Shown: positions 1-5,786 of the stretch, in pieces | Position numbering within the stretch: position 1 is the first letter of the stretch | How the letters are laid out: every line of letters begins with the position of its first letter | Assembly: GCA_027004335.1 (NCBI GenBank) | Contig: JALTID010000218.1 | Coordinates: 1 to 6,923, forward strand | Origin: a bacterium | GTDB taxonomy: Bacteria > JALSQH01 | Direction of reading: 5' to 3' | Length of the DNA: 6,923 bases | Made by a program: the position numbers and the translations under genes | Notes under the pieces: model-generated | The model's input: the letters and a program-made list of their open reading frames with translations, nothing else | The model's database searches: none | What the model was told of the DNA's origin: nothing

Positions 1-1
1 T

Positions 2-346
2 GAAATAGAGGGCTTCAGATTGTACATGGAGGTAGCAGAGAGGGAGGATCTCCAGCATCTTATTGAGAAAGAAGGCGTAGCTGGTCTCTTTGAAAAGTAC
101 CTTCCCTATGCTATAGCCCTTGATGTGGAAAAGAAGTGGAGTGAGAAATTTTCTTCTCTCCTCCTCTCCGCAGAAGAGGGATACTCTCCCTCCTGGTATT
201 CAGGAACTACCCCCTTTGCCTCATCTGTTTTTGCCTCCTCTATTACTACAGGAATGATGTCAAGTTTGAATTCTGCGGCGACCAGTAGTGGTAGTTCAGC
301 TTCTGGTGGTGGCTTCTCAGGTGGGGGAGGAGGCGGTGGCTGGTAA
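2..346 (+). CDS. DUF2207-type membrane protein, C-terminal fragment (5' end outside window)
   Basis: The frame is open from the left edge (first complete codon at 2) to TAA at 344-346, giving the last 114 residues. A TTG at 20 lies in frame, but the frame continues upstream of it in a conserved-looking way (EIEGFRLYMEVAERE), so this is a 5'-truncated gene and not a small ORF. The pattern GF-x-LYMEVAE, then LFEKYLPYAIALDVEKKWSEKF, a Ser/Thr-rich linker, and a tail ending in a glycine run plus Trp is what I recognise from the C-terminal cytoplasmic part of DUF2207 proteins. These are usually about 550-650 residues with a signal peptide, an extracytoplasmic DUF2207 domain and membrane helices. 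Their function is unknown. The gene is convergent with the acyl-CoA dehydrogenase, with 3 bp between stop codons. The family call is from memory of its C-terminal signature and is fairly secure; the role is unknown. Confidence 0.85.
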   Translation, partial: EIEGFRLYMEVAEREDLQHLIEKEGVAGLFEKYLPYAIALDVEKKWSEKFSSLLLSAEEGYSPSWYSGTTPFASSVFASSITTGMMSSLNSAATSSGSSASGGGFSGGGGGGGW

Positions 347-349
347 AGC

Positions 350-1501
350 TTACCCGATCCCCCCCCTTCTAAGCAGTTCTTTGTAGATCACGAATCTCTG
401 AATCTCACTGGTGCCTGCGCCAATTTCCATTAGTTTAGCGTCTCTTGCCAATCTTTCCACCGGGAAATCCCTTGTATATCCGTATCCCCCCAGTATTTGA
501 ACCGCGTTTAACGCTGCGGTGGTTGCTGCTTCTGAAGCAAAGACCTTGGCCATGGCTGCTTCCATGTTTGCCTTTTCACCGTTTAATGCCTTGAATGCAG
601 CGGTATATACCAGATTCCTGGCAGCGTTGTAAAGGATGGTCATATTTGCAATCTTTTCTTGGATCATCTGGAAATTGCCTATAGGCTGTCCAAATTGCTT
701 TCTCTCCTGTGCATATCTCAGACTGATCTCAAGGGACTCTCTTATAATTCCAAGAGAAATACCTGATAAAGTTATTCTTTCTATATCAAGGTTCTGAAGC
801 ATTGCATATAATCCTCCGTCCTCTTCCCCCATTAAATTCTCCGCAGGTACGATGCAATCTTCAAAGTATATTTCTGAAGTGGGAGAACTTCTCATCCCCA
901 TCTTCTTGAGTTTTTTTCCCACATGGAAGCCCGGGAAATTTTTTTCAACGATGAAGATGCTTATACCCCGTTTACCCTTTTCCGGGGATGTTTTTGCATA
1001 CACAACAAAGATGTCTGCTACGGGTCCATTTGTGATGAAAGTTTTTGTTCCGTTCAGGATGTAATGATCACCTTCTTTGACTGCAGTGGTTTTTATGCTT
1101 AATGCGTCCGATCCTGCCTCTGGTTCAGTTAGAGCCATGGCACCTATTTTCCTACCCGAGGCAAGATCGGGAAGATATTTTTTCTTCTGCTCATTTCTGG
1201 CGTGTATTAGTATATTATTGGCGCATAAGATTGTATGATCTCCATAAGATAGGGCGAGTGCAGGATCCACAGCCCCTAACTCTTCCATCACTATGGTAGC
1301 TCCGATAATATCACTTCCTGCTCCACCATACTCCTCTGGAACAGTAATTCCAAGAAGACCTAACTCTGCTAATTTCTGGAAACCTTCTTTGTTGAACTCT
1401 TCCTTTTCATCGTAGATAGGTGCCAGTGGAGCTAACTCCTCCCTGGCAAGCTTCCTCACATTTTCACGAATCATACTCTGTACATCGGAAAATTTAAACA
1501 T
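350..1501 (-). CDS. Acyl-CoA dehydrogenase, isovaleryl-CoA dehydrogenase-like
   Basis: A 383-residue cytoplasmic FAD flavoenzyme of normal full length, expected to introduce an alpha,beta double bond into an acyl-CoA and pass electrons to electron-transfer flavoprotein. Both family signatures are present: [10 protein letters not shown] (123-132) and the Q-x2-GGYGY-x2-D-x4-R-x3-D block (335-354). FITNG (155-159) and ERKQFG (266-271) are also typical. The usual MCAD-type catalytic Glu, in the YEGT motif, is replaced: here the region reads [11 protein letters not shown] (359-369) with Ala at that place. A Glu is instead present at 241 in [10 protein letters not shown], where human isovaleryl-CoA dehydrogenase carries its base (Glu254). 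This favours a branched-chain or isovaleryl-type enzyme, but substrate cannot be fixed from sequence. ATG at 1501 has GGGAG (1508-1512) 6 nt upstream. It is the last gene of the minus-strand run, 31 bp after the kinase, and probably has its own promoter. Confidence 0.95.
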   Translation of the reverse strand: MFKFSDVQSMIRENVRKLAREELAPLAPIYDEKEEFNKEGFQKLAELGLLGITVPEEYGGAGSDIIGATIVMEELGAVDPALALSYGDHTILCANNILIHARNEQKKKYLPDLASGRKIGAMALTEPEAGSDALSIKTTAVKEGDHYILNGTKTFITNGPVADIFVVYAKTSPEKGKRGISIFIVEKNFPGFHVGKKLKKMGMRSSPTSEIYFEDCIVPAENLMGEEDGGLYAMLQNLDIERITLSGISLGIIRESLEISLRYAQERKQFGQPIGNFQMIQEKIANMTILYNAARNLVYTAAFKALNGEKANMEAAMAKVFASEAATTAALNAVQILGGYGYTRDFPVERLARDAKLMEIGAGTSEIQRFVIYKELLRRGGIG

Positions 1502-1507
1502 TTTCTA

Positions 1508-1512
1508 CTCCC
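1508..1512 (-). promoter_or_regulatory. Ribosome binding site of the acyl-CoA dehydrogenase
   Basis: GGGAG on the minus strand, 6 nt before ATG at 1501. It supports this start and would lie inside the short leader made by the candidate promoter at 1530-1559. Confidence 0.6.
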
Positions 1513-1529
1513 GGATTGAATTTTACAGT

Positions 1530-1559
1530 ATTTTAGCATGAAGAATTTCTGTGTGGCAA
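1530..1559 (-). promoter_or_regulatory. Candidate sigma-70 promoter of the acyl-CoA dehydrogenase (extended -10)
   Basis: On the minus strand, TTGCCA (1554-1559, 5 of 6 to TTGACA) is followed after 18 nt by TAAAAT (1530-1535, 5 of 6 to TATAAT). TGC directly before the hexamer matches an extended -10 (TGn). Transcription would begin near 1522, leaving a leader of about 20 nt that contains the GGGAG ribosome site. The -10 overlaps the stop codon of the histidine kinase (1533-1535). This rests on pattern matching only. Confidence 0.45.
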
Positions 1560-3041
1560 GTTAATATGGAAAGTAGTTCCTACCTGGGAGGAAGACTCTG
1601 CAGAGATTTTGCCCTGGAGCTGATCTATAATTATTGATGATACATAAAGCCCAAGACCTGTACCTTTCCCTGGTTCTTTTGTGGTGTAGAATGGAAGAAA
1701 GATTTTTTTGATGTTTTCATTCTCGATTCCGATTCCATTATCGGAGATGGATATTAAGACTTTTTCATTTTCCTTTTTCGCCGAGAGCTTGATTTTTCCT
1801 CCAGGGGAAGCACCAAATTTTTCCCTTATTGCGTCTGCAGCATTTATCAGCAGGTTTAGAATTACCTGAAGAAGTCTTTCCCCATCTGTGCAGAGAGTTA
1901 CATTTTCAGCTTTAATTTCAAGTTCAATGTTTTTAAGTTTCCCCTGGACATTAAGAATCTCTGTTGCTCTGTTTATGATTTCCTTAAGCTCTGTTTTTTT
2001 TAGATGCCCTTTTGATGGTCTTGAGAAATTGAGGAGGGTTTTGATGAGATTGTTAATCCTCTCACCTTCGGAGAGAATTCTTTTGACAAAATCCCTATCT
2101 TCCTCTGATAAGGTTCCTGTTTTGAGCATAATCTGCGCAAGCCCAATTATAGAGGTTATAGGGTTACCAACCTCGTGGGCGAGTCCTGAGGTCATCTGAC
2201 CAATTAGGGCTAACTTTTCGCTTCTAATTATCTCCTCCTGCATCTCTTTCAATTTTGAATATGCTTCGTTTAATTCCTTTATCTGATCAAGGATAGTTTC
2301 TCTATCCTCCTTAAGCTTTTCAGACATTTCATACATTGACTCTGAGAGTAGTCCAAATTCATCTCCAGAGGGATAGGGTTTTCTGGTGAGAAATTCACCC
2401 CTCCCCACTTTATCAGAAGCTTCTGTTAGTTTCTGGATAGGGAGAATAACTTTTTTACCAGTTACCCAGAGCAGTAGAGCTATAATAAGGATGGTGGTAC
2501 TCAGGATGTAGAAGAAGATTATTTTAAGGATCCTTCCGGTCACCATGTTTAGCCATTTCAGATTATATCTTATGAGTAGTTTTAGATTTCCTCTCCCATT
2601 CCAGAAGAAATCTGCCCAGTAATATCTGGAGAGGGTAAAGGTTCTCCGGGAAAAATAGATTTTTTTTGAGAGCTTCTCCTTTTCTGAAGCAAGGAAATAT
2701 TCCACTTCTTTTTTATAATTGGGAATTTTTCCATAAATAAAAACAGGTTCCCACCTGTAAAAAACAACTATTCCAAGCAGGATGCCGCTTTTTTTCAGAG
2801 GATCTACTATCCATCTTGAGAGTGTTTCAATATCTATCTCTTTGCTTTTCTCGGTAGAATTTTCAAGATAGTTCACCGTGGCTTCGGTGAAAGCCTGAAG
2901 ATTTACCATTTGTGATTTCAGAACTTCAGTTTCAACGATTTTAATTACACTCCAGCTTATCAGAAGGACCATCAGAAGCAGAAGGAGCATATACCAGCTT
3001 ATAAGGTTGAAAGAGAGTGAGCGAAATAATTTGGGTTTCAT
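1533..3041 (-). CDS. Membrane sensor histidine kinase (orphan in this window)
   Basis: A 502-residue inner-membrane kinase. TM1 is about 12-33, followed by an extracytoplasmic segment of about 135 residues (35-170) that is rich in aromatic residues and that I do not recognise as a named sensor fold. TM2 is about 172-194, then a HAMP linker (about 192-245) and a coiled coil (about 245-278). The dimerisation helix has the phospho-acceptor His289 in AHEVGNPITSIIG. The ATPase domain has an N box at 396-405 (LNLLINAADA), G1 DNGIGI (434-439), F box FLPFYTTK (448-455) and G2 GKGTGLGL (458-465). All catalytic motifs look intact. No receiver or PAS domain is visible, and no response regulator gene lies beside it. 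It starts 4 nt after the prepilin peptidase stop with only a weak ribosome site (AAGAG), which suggests coupled translation. Position next to pilus genes hints at a PilS-like role, but its topology (two TMs, HAMP) differs from the polytopic PilS of Pseudomonas, so that identity is not claimed. Confidence 0.93.
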   Translation of the reverse strand: MKPKLFRSLSFNLISWYMLLLLLMVLLISWSVIKIVETEVLKSQMVNLQAFTEATVNYLENSTEKSKEIDIETLSRWIVDPLKKSGILLGIVVFYRWEPVFIYGKIPNYKKEVEYFLASEKEKLSKKIYFSRRTFTLSRYYWADFFWNGRGNLKLLIRYNLKWLNMVTGRILKIIFFYILSTTILIIALLLWVTGKKVILPIQKLTEASDKVGRGEFLTRKPYPSGDEFGLLSESMYEMSEKLKEDRETILDQIKELNEAYSKLKEMQEEIIRSEKLALIGQMTSGLAHEVGNPITSIIGLAQIMLKTGTLSEEDRDFVKRILSEGERINNLIKTLLNFSRPSKGHLKKTELKEIINRATEILNVQGKLKNIELEIKAENVTLCTDGERLLQVILNLLINAADAIREKFGASPGGKIKLSAKKENEKVLISISDNGIGIENENIKKIFLPFYTTKEPGKGTGLGLYVSSIIIDQLQGKISAESSSQVGTTFHINLPHRNSSC

Positions 3042-3045
3042 ACTC

Positions 3046-3858
3046 TTATATTAACAGTAATTGTACAAGATTGTCCACTCCGATCAGGTATGTAATTATT
3101 GCGGCTACCGCAATAAAGGGGCCAAAGGGGATGTACCTTTTTTCACGGAGTTCTTCTTCATCAACTTTTTTCCCGGTAAGAAGTACCAGGGGATATCCAA
3201 CTATGATTCCGAGAATTGATCCAATTATCATTGTGAAAAGCACACCGTAAAGCCCCATGAATGTACCTGTAATGGCAAAAAGCTTTATATCGCCACCTCC
3301 TAAGGCAGGTTGCTCCATCTTTTTTATTTTTTCAAAAGTGATTGCGATTATCAGTGGTAACCCACCACCAAATAGAAGACCTATGATGCCATCCAGAATT
3401 TTTACAGGAAGCAGTTGGAGAAAGAGAAGAACAAGCCCGATCACCAGAAGTGAGTAGGAAATTGTATCTGGGATCGTGAAAGTATCCCAGTCTATGAACG
3501 AAATTACCAGAAGGCAACCGGAGAGGAAAAAGTAGATAAAGTACTCAAGTATAGATGAGGCTCTCCAGAGCACAAGAATTGAAATTAACCCTGTTAATGC
3601 TTCTACCAGAGGGTATCTTGGAGAGATTTTTGTTCCACAGTATCTGCATCTTCCTCTGAGCATTATGTAGCTTATTACTGGTATATTATCATACCATTTG
3701 AGCTTATGGCCACACACAGGGCAGTGACTGGGGGGGTAAGCTATTGAAATCTTGTTAGGGATTCTGTAAATACAGACATTGTAAAAGCTCCCCCAGATCG
3801 TTCCCCAGATGAAGGCAAGAAAATAGAGGAGCCAGTCAGGAATATTGTAGATATACAT
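3046..3858 (-). CDS. pilD: Prepilin peptidase / N-methyltransferase (type IV leader peptidase, A24)
   Basis: A 270-residue polytopic membrane aspartic protease that cleaves the leader peptide of type IV prepilins and pseudopilins and N-methylates the new N terminus. The N-terminal methyltransferase-type domain begins with the family hallmark GSFYNVCIYRIP (23-34) and carries two zinc-type cysteine pairs: CPVC (46-49) and CRYC (71-74). The A24 peptidase domain has its first Asp region in FIDWDTFTIPD (121-131) and the GGGD motif with Asp190. About seven to eight hydrophobic helices span the rest. Length and motifs are those of a complete, active enzyme. The ATG overlaps the stop of the preceding small gene by one base (TAATG), and AGGTGG lies just upstream. 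In a pilus system it would process the major and minor pilins, none of which are in this window. It could equally serve a type II secretion system, for which the name gspO is used. Confidence 0.95.
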   Translation of the reverse strand: MYIYNIPDWLLYFLAFIWGTIWGSFYNVCIYRIPNKISIAYPPSHCPVCGHKLKWYDNIPVISYIMLRGRCRYCGTKISPRYPLVEALTGLISILVLWRASSILEYFIYFFLSGCLLVISFIDWDTFTIPDTISYSLLVIGLVLLFLQLLPVKILDGIIGLLFGGGLPLIIAITFEKIKKMEQPALGGGDIKLFAITGTFMGLYGVLFTMIIGSILGIIVGYPLVLLTGKKVDEEELREKRYIPFGPFIAVAAIITYLIGVDNLVQLLLI

Positions 3859-3867
3859 TAACCACCT
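3856..3867 (-). promoter_or_regulatory. Stop-start overlap (TAATG) and ribosome site coupling the small membrane protein to prepilin peptidase
   Basis: On the minus strand AGGTGG (3862-3867) is followed by TTAATG, where TAA (3858-3860) ends the small protein and ATG (3856-3858) begins prepilin peptidase. The ribosome site is also the Gly-Gly end of the small protein. This is a classic arrangement for translational coupling. Confidence 0.7.
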
Positions 3868-4043
3868 TTAAGCATTTTTAAGATTATGTATGCAATCACG
3901 GCAAAGATAAGCCCCGAAAAACCTATTATAATTCCTGTTACTTTCTGATATCTTGGTTTTACATAGAAGAAAACGAAGAAGCCAAGCAAGCTGGAGAATA
4001 ACCCAAGAACAATATAAAAGTAGTAAATTCCAGTGTTTTTCAT
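3858..4043 (-). CDS. Small two-helix membrane protein of unknown function
   Basis: A 61-residue protein from ATG at 4043; a TTG at 4076 in the same frame would add 11 hydrophilic residues. The TTG has AGGA 9 nt upstream and would give a tighter gap to the permease (25 bp against 58 bp). The ATG has only a distant AAGGGA and begins a typical MKNTG-hydrophobic N terminus. I prefer ATG with little certainty. In the ATG numbering, hydrophobic helices span about 6-26 and 36-56, joined by a short basic loop (KPRYQK), and the protein ends KMLKGG. There are no Cys pairs, enzymatic motifs or pilin-type cleavage site, so it is not a minor pilin. It lies between the ABC permease and prepilin peptidase and shares a base with the latter. 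That suggests it belongs to the same membrane assembly, but I recognise no family. Confidence 0.75.
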   Translation of the reverse strand: MKNTGIYYFYIVLGLFSSLLGFFVFFYVKPRYQKVTGIIIGFSGLIFAVIAYIILKMLKGG

Positions 4044-4101
4044 TTTGGTTTCAGATCCCTTTGTATTCCATATCAACGTATATTTTCCTATTTTTATCCT
4101 G

Positions 4102-4872
4102 TTAATACAATTCTTTCTTTTCGAAGATTAATGTTGCGAGGAGAAGCATAAAAAGCATATAGGCTACTGCATAGAGAATAGAAAATAGAGCATAACCGCC
4201 GGGGAGAGCTGTATTGTGGACGACCTGATTTTTGATATTTAGATTTGAAAAGTTTGGAAGAATTATATAGAAGAAATCTATGAGGAGCCTTTCCCCAGAT
4301 GAGAGAGAAATCCTGGAAATTAGAACTTCTAATTCCCCAAGTGAATTTCCAATAAAGTATATGGTTGCAGCAAATAATCCGCTCAGTATAGGGGAGGAAA
4401 AAGTGGAAAAGAAAATAGTGATTGAAATTGTGAGTATTATTATAAGGTATATAAAAAGTCCCCCTAAAAGTATAATGGGATAAACTCTCGCTCCTACTAT
4501 GAAAAGAAAGAGAATTACCACAATAAGCATCAAGATTGTCTGAAAAAGTAAGGCAATGGAGAGACCTAAAAATTTTCCAAGTATAAATTCCCATCTCTTG
4601 ATCGGTTTTGGAATGATGGTAAAAATTGTTTTTCTTTGAATTTCGTTGTAAATAATCCCGGTTCCTGTAACAATAGCCATCGTTACACCTAGTAGCTCGA
4701 TTCCAGCCAGACCAAAATTTATTACAAACCTGGAGACTTCTCCCATGGTAAAGCTACCTAAAATAGATGATATTCCCAGAAGAATTATCAGGAAGAAAAC
4801 CACCGTGTATAGTAACTTATTCCTTATAGCTTCACGGCATGTATTTACAATGACAGCTTTAATCCTGTGCAT
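4102..4872 (-). CDS. ABC-2 type transporter permease (PilI-like by context)
   Basis: A 256-residue inner-membrane protein pairing with the adjacent ATPase. I chose ATG at 4872, not the longer open frame to 4941, because the extra 23 residues are hydrophilic, overlap the ATPase deeply and look non-native. The start at 4872 has GGAGGG (4884-4889) 11 nt upstream, and MHRIKAVIVNTCREAIRNK is a normal ABC-2 N terminus. About six helices are visible at roughly 20-41, 56-75, 103-127, 132-155, 160-177 and 227-250. Between TM2 and TM3 lies NEIQRKTIFTIIPKPIKRWEF (76-96, abbreviated), the cytoplasmic coupling motif typical of NosY/ABC-2 permeases. The start overlaps the end of the ATPase by 14 nt. The substrate is unknown; by gene order it corresponds to M. 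xanthus PilI, needed for pilus assembly. Confidence 0.88.
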   Translation of the reverse strand: MHRIKAVIVNTCREAIRNKLLYTVVFFLIILLGISSILGSFTMGEVSRFVINFGLAGIELLGVTMAIVTGTGIIYNEIQRKTIFTIIPKPIKRWEFILGKFLGLSIALLFQTILMLIVVILFLFIVGARVYPIILLGGLFIYLIIILTISITIFFSTFSSPILSGLFAATIYFIGNSLGELEVLISRISLSSGERLLIDFFYIILPNFSNLNIKNQVVHNTALPGGYALFSILYAVAYMLFMLLLATLIFEKKELY

Positions 4873-5785
4873 ACCTGCGGTATCCCTCCATAAAAAGGTC
4901 TTCCAGGAGGATTCTTCTCGGGCAAAATGAGAGGATCTCAATATCTTCCCTTAAAAGCTCTTTGAGAAATTTATCTGCTTCTTCCCTCGTAGAAAATTCT
5001 AACAAAAGAGAGTTTGTCTGGTGTTTAAAATGTAAATTCTGCTGTTCAACCCACTTCAGGTACTTTTTTGGTATTTCTATTTCATATCCAGTAGAATGTT
5101 TTGCTGTTAAACTCTCTATGTCTCCTTCTTCAACAATTTTTCCTTTAATAAGTATAGCTACTCTATCACAGATCATCTCAACATCAGAGAGTATATGGGA
5201 AGAAAAAATGATCGTTTTGCCGTGTTCCTTTAAACTTAAGATAATTTCTTTGAGTTCCTTTCTCCCTACAGGATCAAGTCCAGTCATTGGTTCATCCAGG
5301 ATCAGGAGCTCAGGATCATTTATCAATGCCTGAGCCACCCCTACTCTCTGGATCATGCCTTTTGAGAATTTTTTAATGGGGATATCTGCCCAGGAAGAAA
5401 GATTAACAGTTTTTAGTATATCTTCAACTCTGTTTTGTATATCTTTTCCAGAAATGGAGAAGAGCTCTCCGTAGAATGTAAGTATTTCTCTCGGGGTTAG
5501 ATAGGTGTAAAAGTAGGGATTTTCTGGGAGAAAACCTATCTTCTGTTTTGCTCTTAGAGAGGAAGGACTCTCTCCGAAGATACTGACCTCACCACTGTCT
5601 GGATGTATCAAACCTGTTAACAATTTAAGGAGTGTGGTTTTACCTGCCCCATTATGGCCCAGGAGCCCGAAGGTTTCTCCTTCTTTCACAGAGAAGGTTA
5701 CTCCTCTCAGAGCAGTAATTTTCTTTCTGACGATATGTCCTGTGGGGTATGATTTTTCTACATTTTTAACCTCTATAATCATCAT
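4859..5785 (-). CDS. ABC transporter ATP-binding protein (PilH-like by context)
   Basis: A 308-residue cytoplasmic ATPase energising the ABC-2 permease encoded just downstream. The nucleotide-binding domain is intact: Walker A GHNGAGKTT (43-51); FLPENP (85-90), where the Q-loop Gln is Glu as often in this CcmA/NatA/BcrA-like class; signature FSKGM (140-144); Walker B LLILDEP (160-166); D-loop GLDP (169-172); and switch His197 in SSHILSD. Residues about 225-308 form an extra C-terminal alpha/beta region resembling the DUF4162-type extension common in these exporters. Two adjacent ATGs (5785 and 5782) are possible; GAGGAA at 5791-5796 lies 5 and 8 nt away respectively. The gene starts one base after the stop of the TPR-like gene. 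The name pilH in Pseudomonas means a CheY-like protein, so the symbol is left blank. Confidence 0.95.
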   Translation of the reverse strand: MMIIEVKNVEKSYPTGHIVRKKITALRGVTFSVKEGETFGLLGHNGAGKTTLLKLLTGLIHPDSGEVSIFGESPSSLRAKQKIGFLPENPYFYTYLTPREILTFYGELFSISGKDIQNRVEDILKTVNLSSWADIPIKKFSKGMIQRVGVAQALINDPELLILDEPMTGLDPVGRKELKEIILSLKEHGKTIIFSSHILSDVEMICDRVAILIKGKIVEEGDIESLTAKHSTGYEIEIPKKYLKWVEQQNLHFKHQTNSLLLEFSTREEADKFLKELLREDIEILSFCPRRILLEDLFMEGYRRYAQD

Positions 5786-5786
5786 A

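Noticed and set aside
342-354. Inverted repeat GGTAA-AGC-TTACC as a bidirectional terminator
   Set aside because: The stem is only 5 bp and neither strand has a following T-run; kept only as part of a low-interest structural observation.
852-1299. Plus-strand open frames antisense to the acyl-CoA dehydrogenase
   Set aside because: They lie wholly opposite a strongly conserved gene, have no ribosome site of note and no recognisable protein features.
1533-3041. Naming the kinase PilS
   Set aside because: Its position beside pilus genes fits, but it has two membrane helices with a large loop and HAMP, no visible PAS domain, and no PilR follows.
3858-4076. Small membrane protein as a minor pilin or pseudopilin near prepilin peptidase
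   Set aside because: It lacks the basic leader, Gly cleavage site and Glu5 helix of type IV pilin-like proteins, and has two membrane helices.
4077-4101. AT-rich gap before the small membrane protein as a promoter
   Set aside because: Only loose -10-like AT stretches are present, with no -35 at suitable spacing; the sequence is better read as a ribosome site region within the operon.
4094-4594. A 166-codon open frame on the minus strand in another frame of the permease gene
   Set aside because: It overlaps the permease entirely, is rich in His, Ser and Phe with no domain sense, and the permease frame has clear family motifs; it is a shadow.
4962-5333. A 123-codon plus-strand open frame antisense to the ABC ATPase
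   Set aside because: It is Ser-rich low-information translation opposite the Walker B and signature regions of a clear ATPase.
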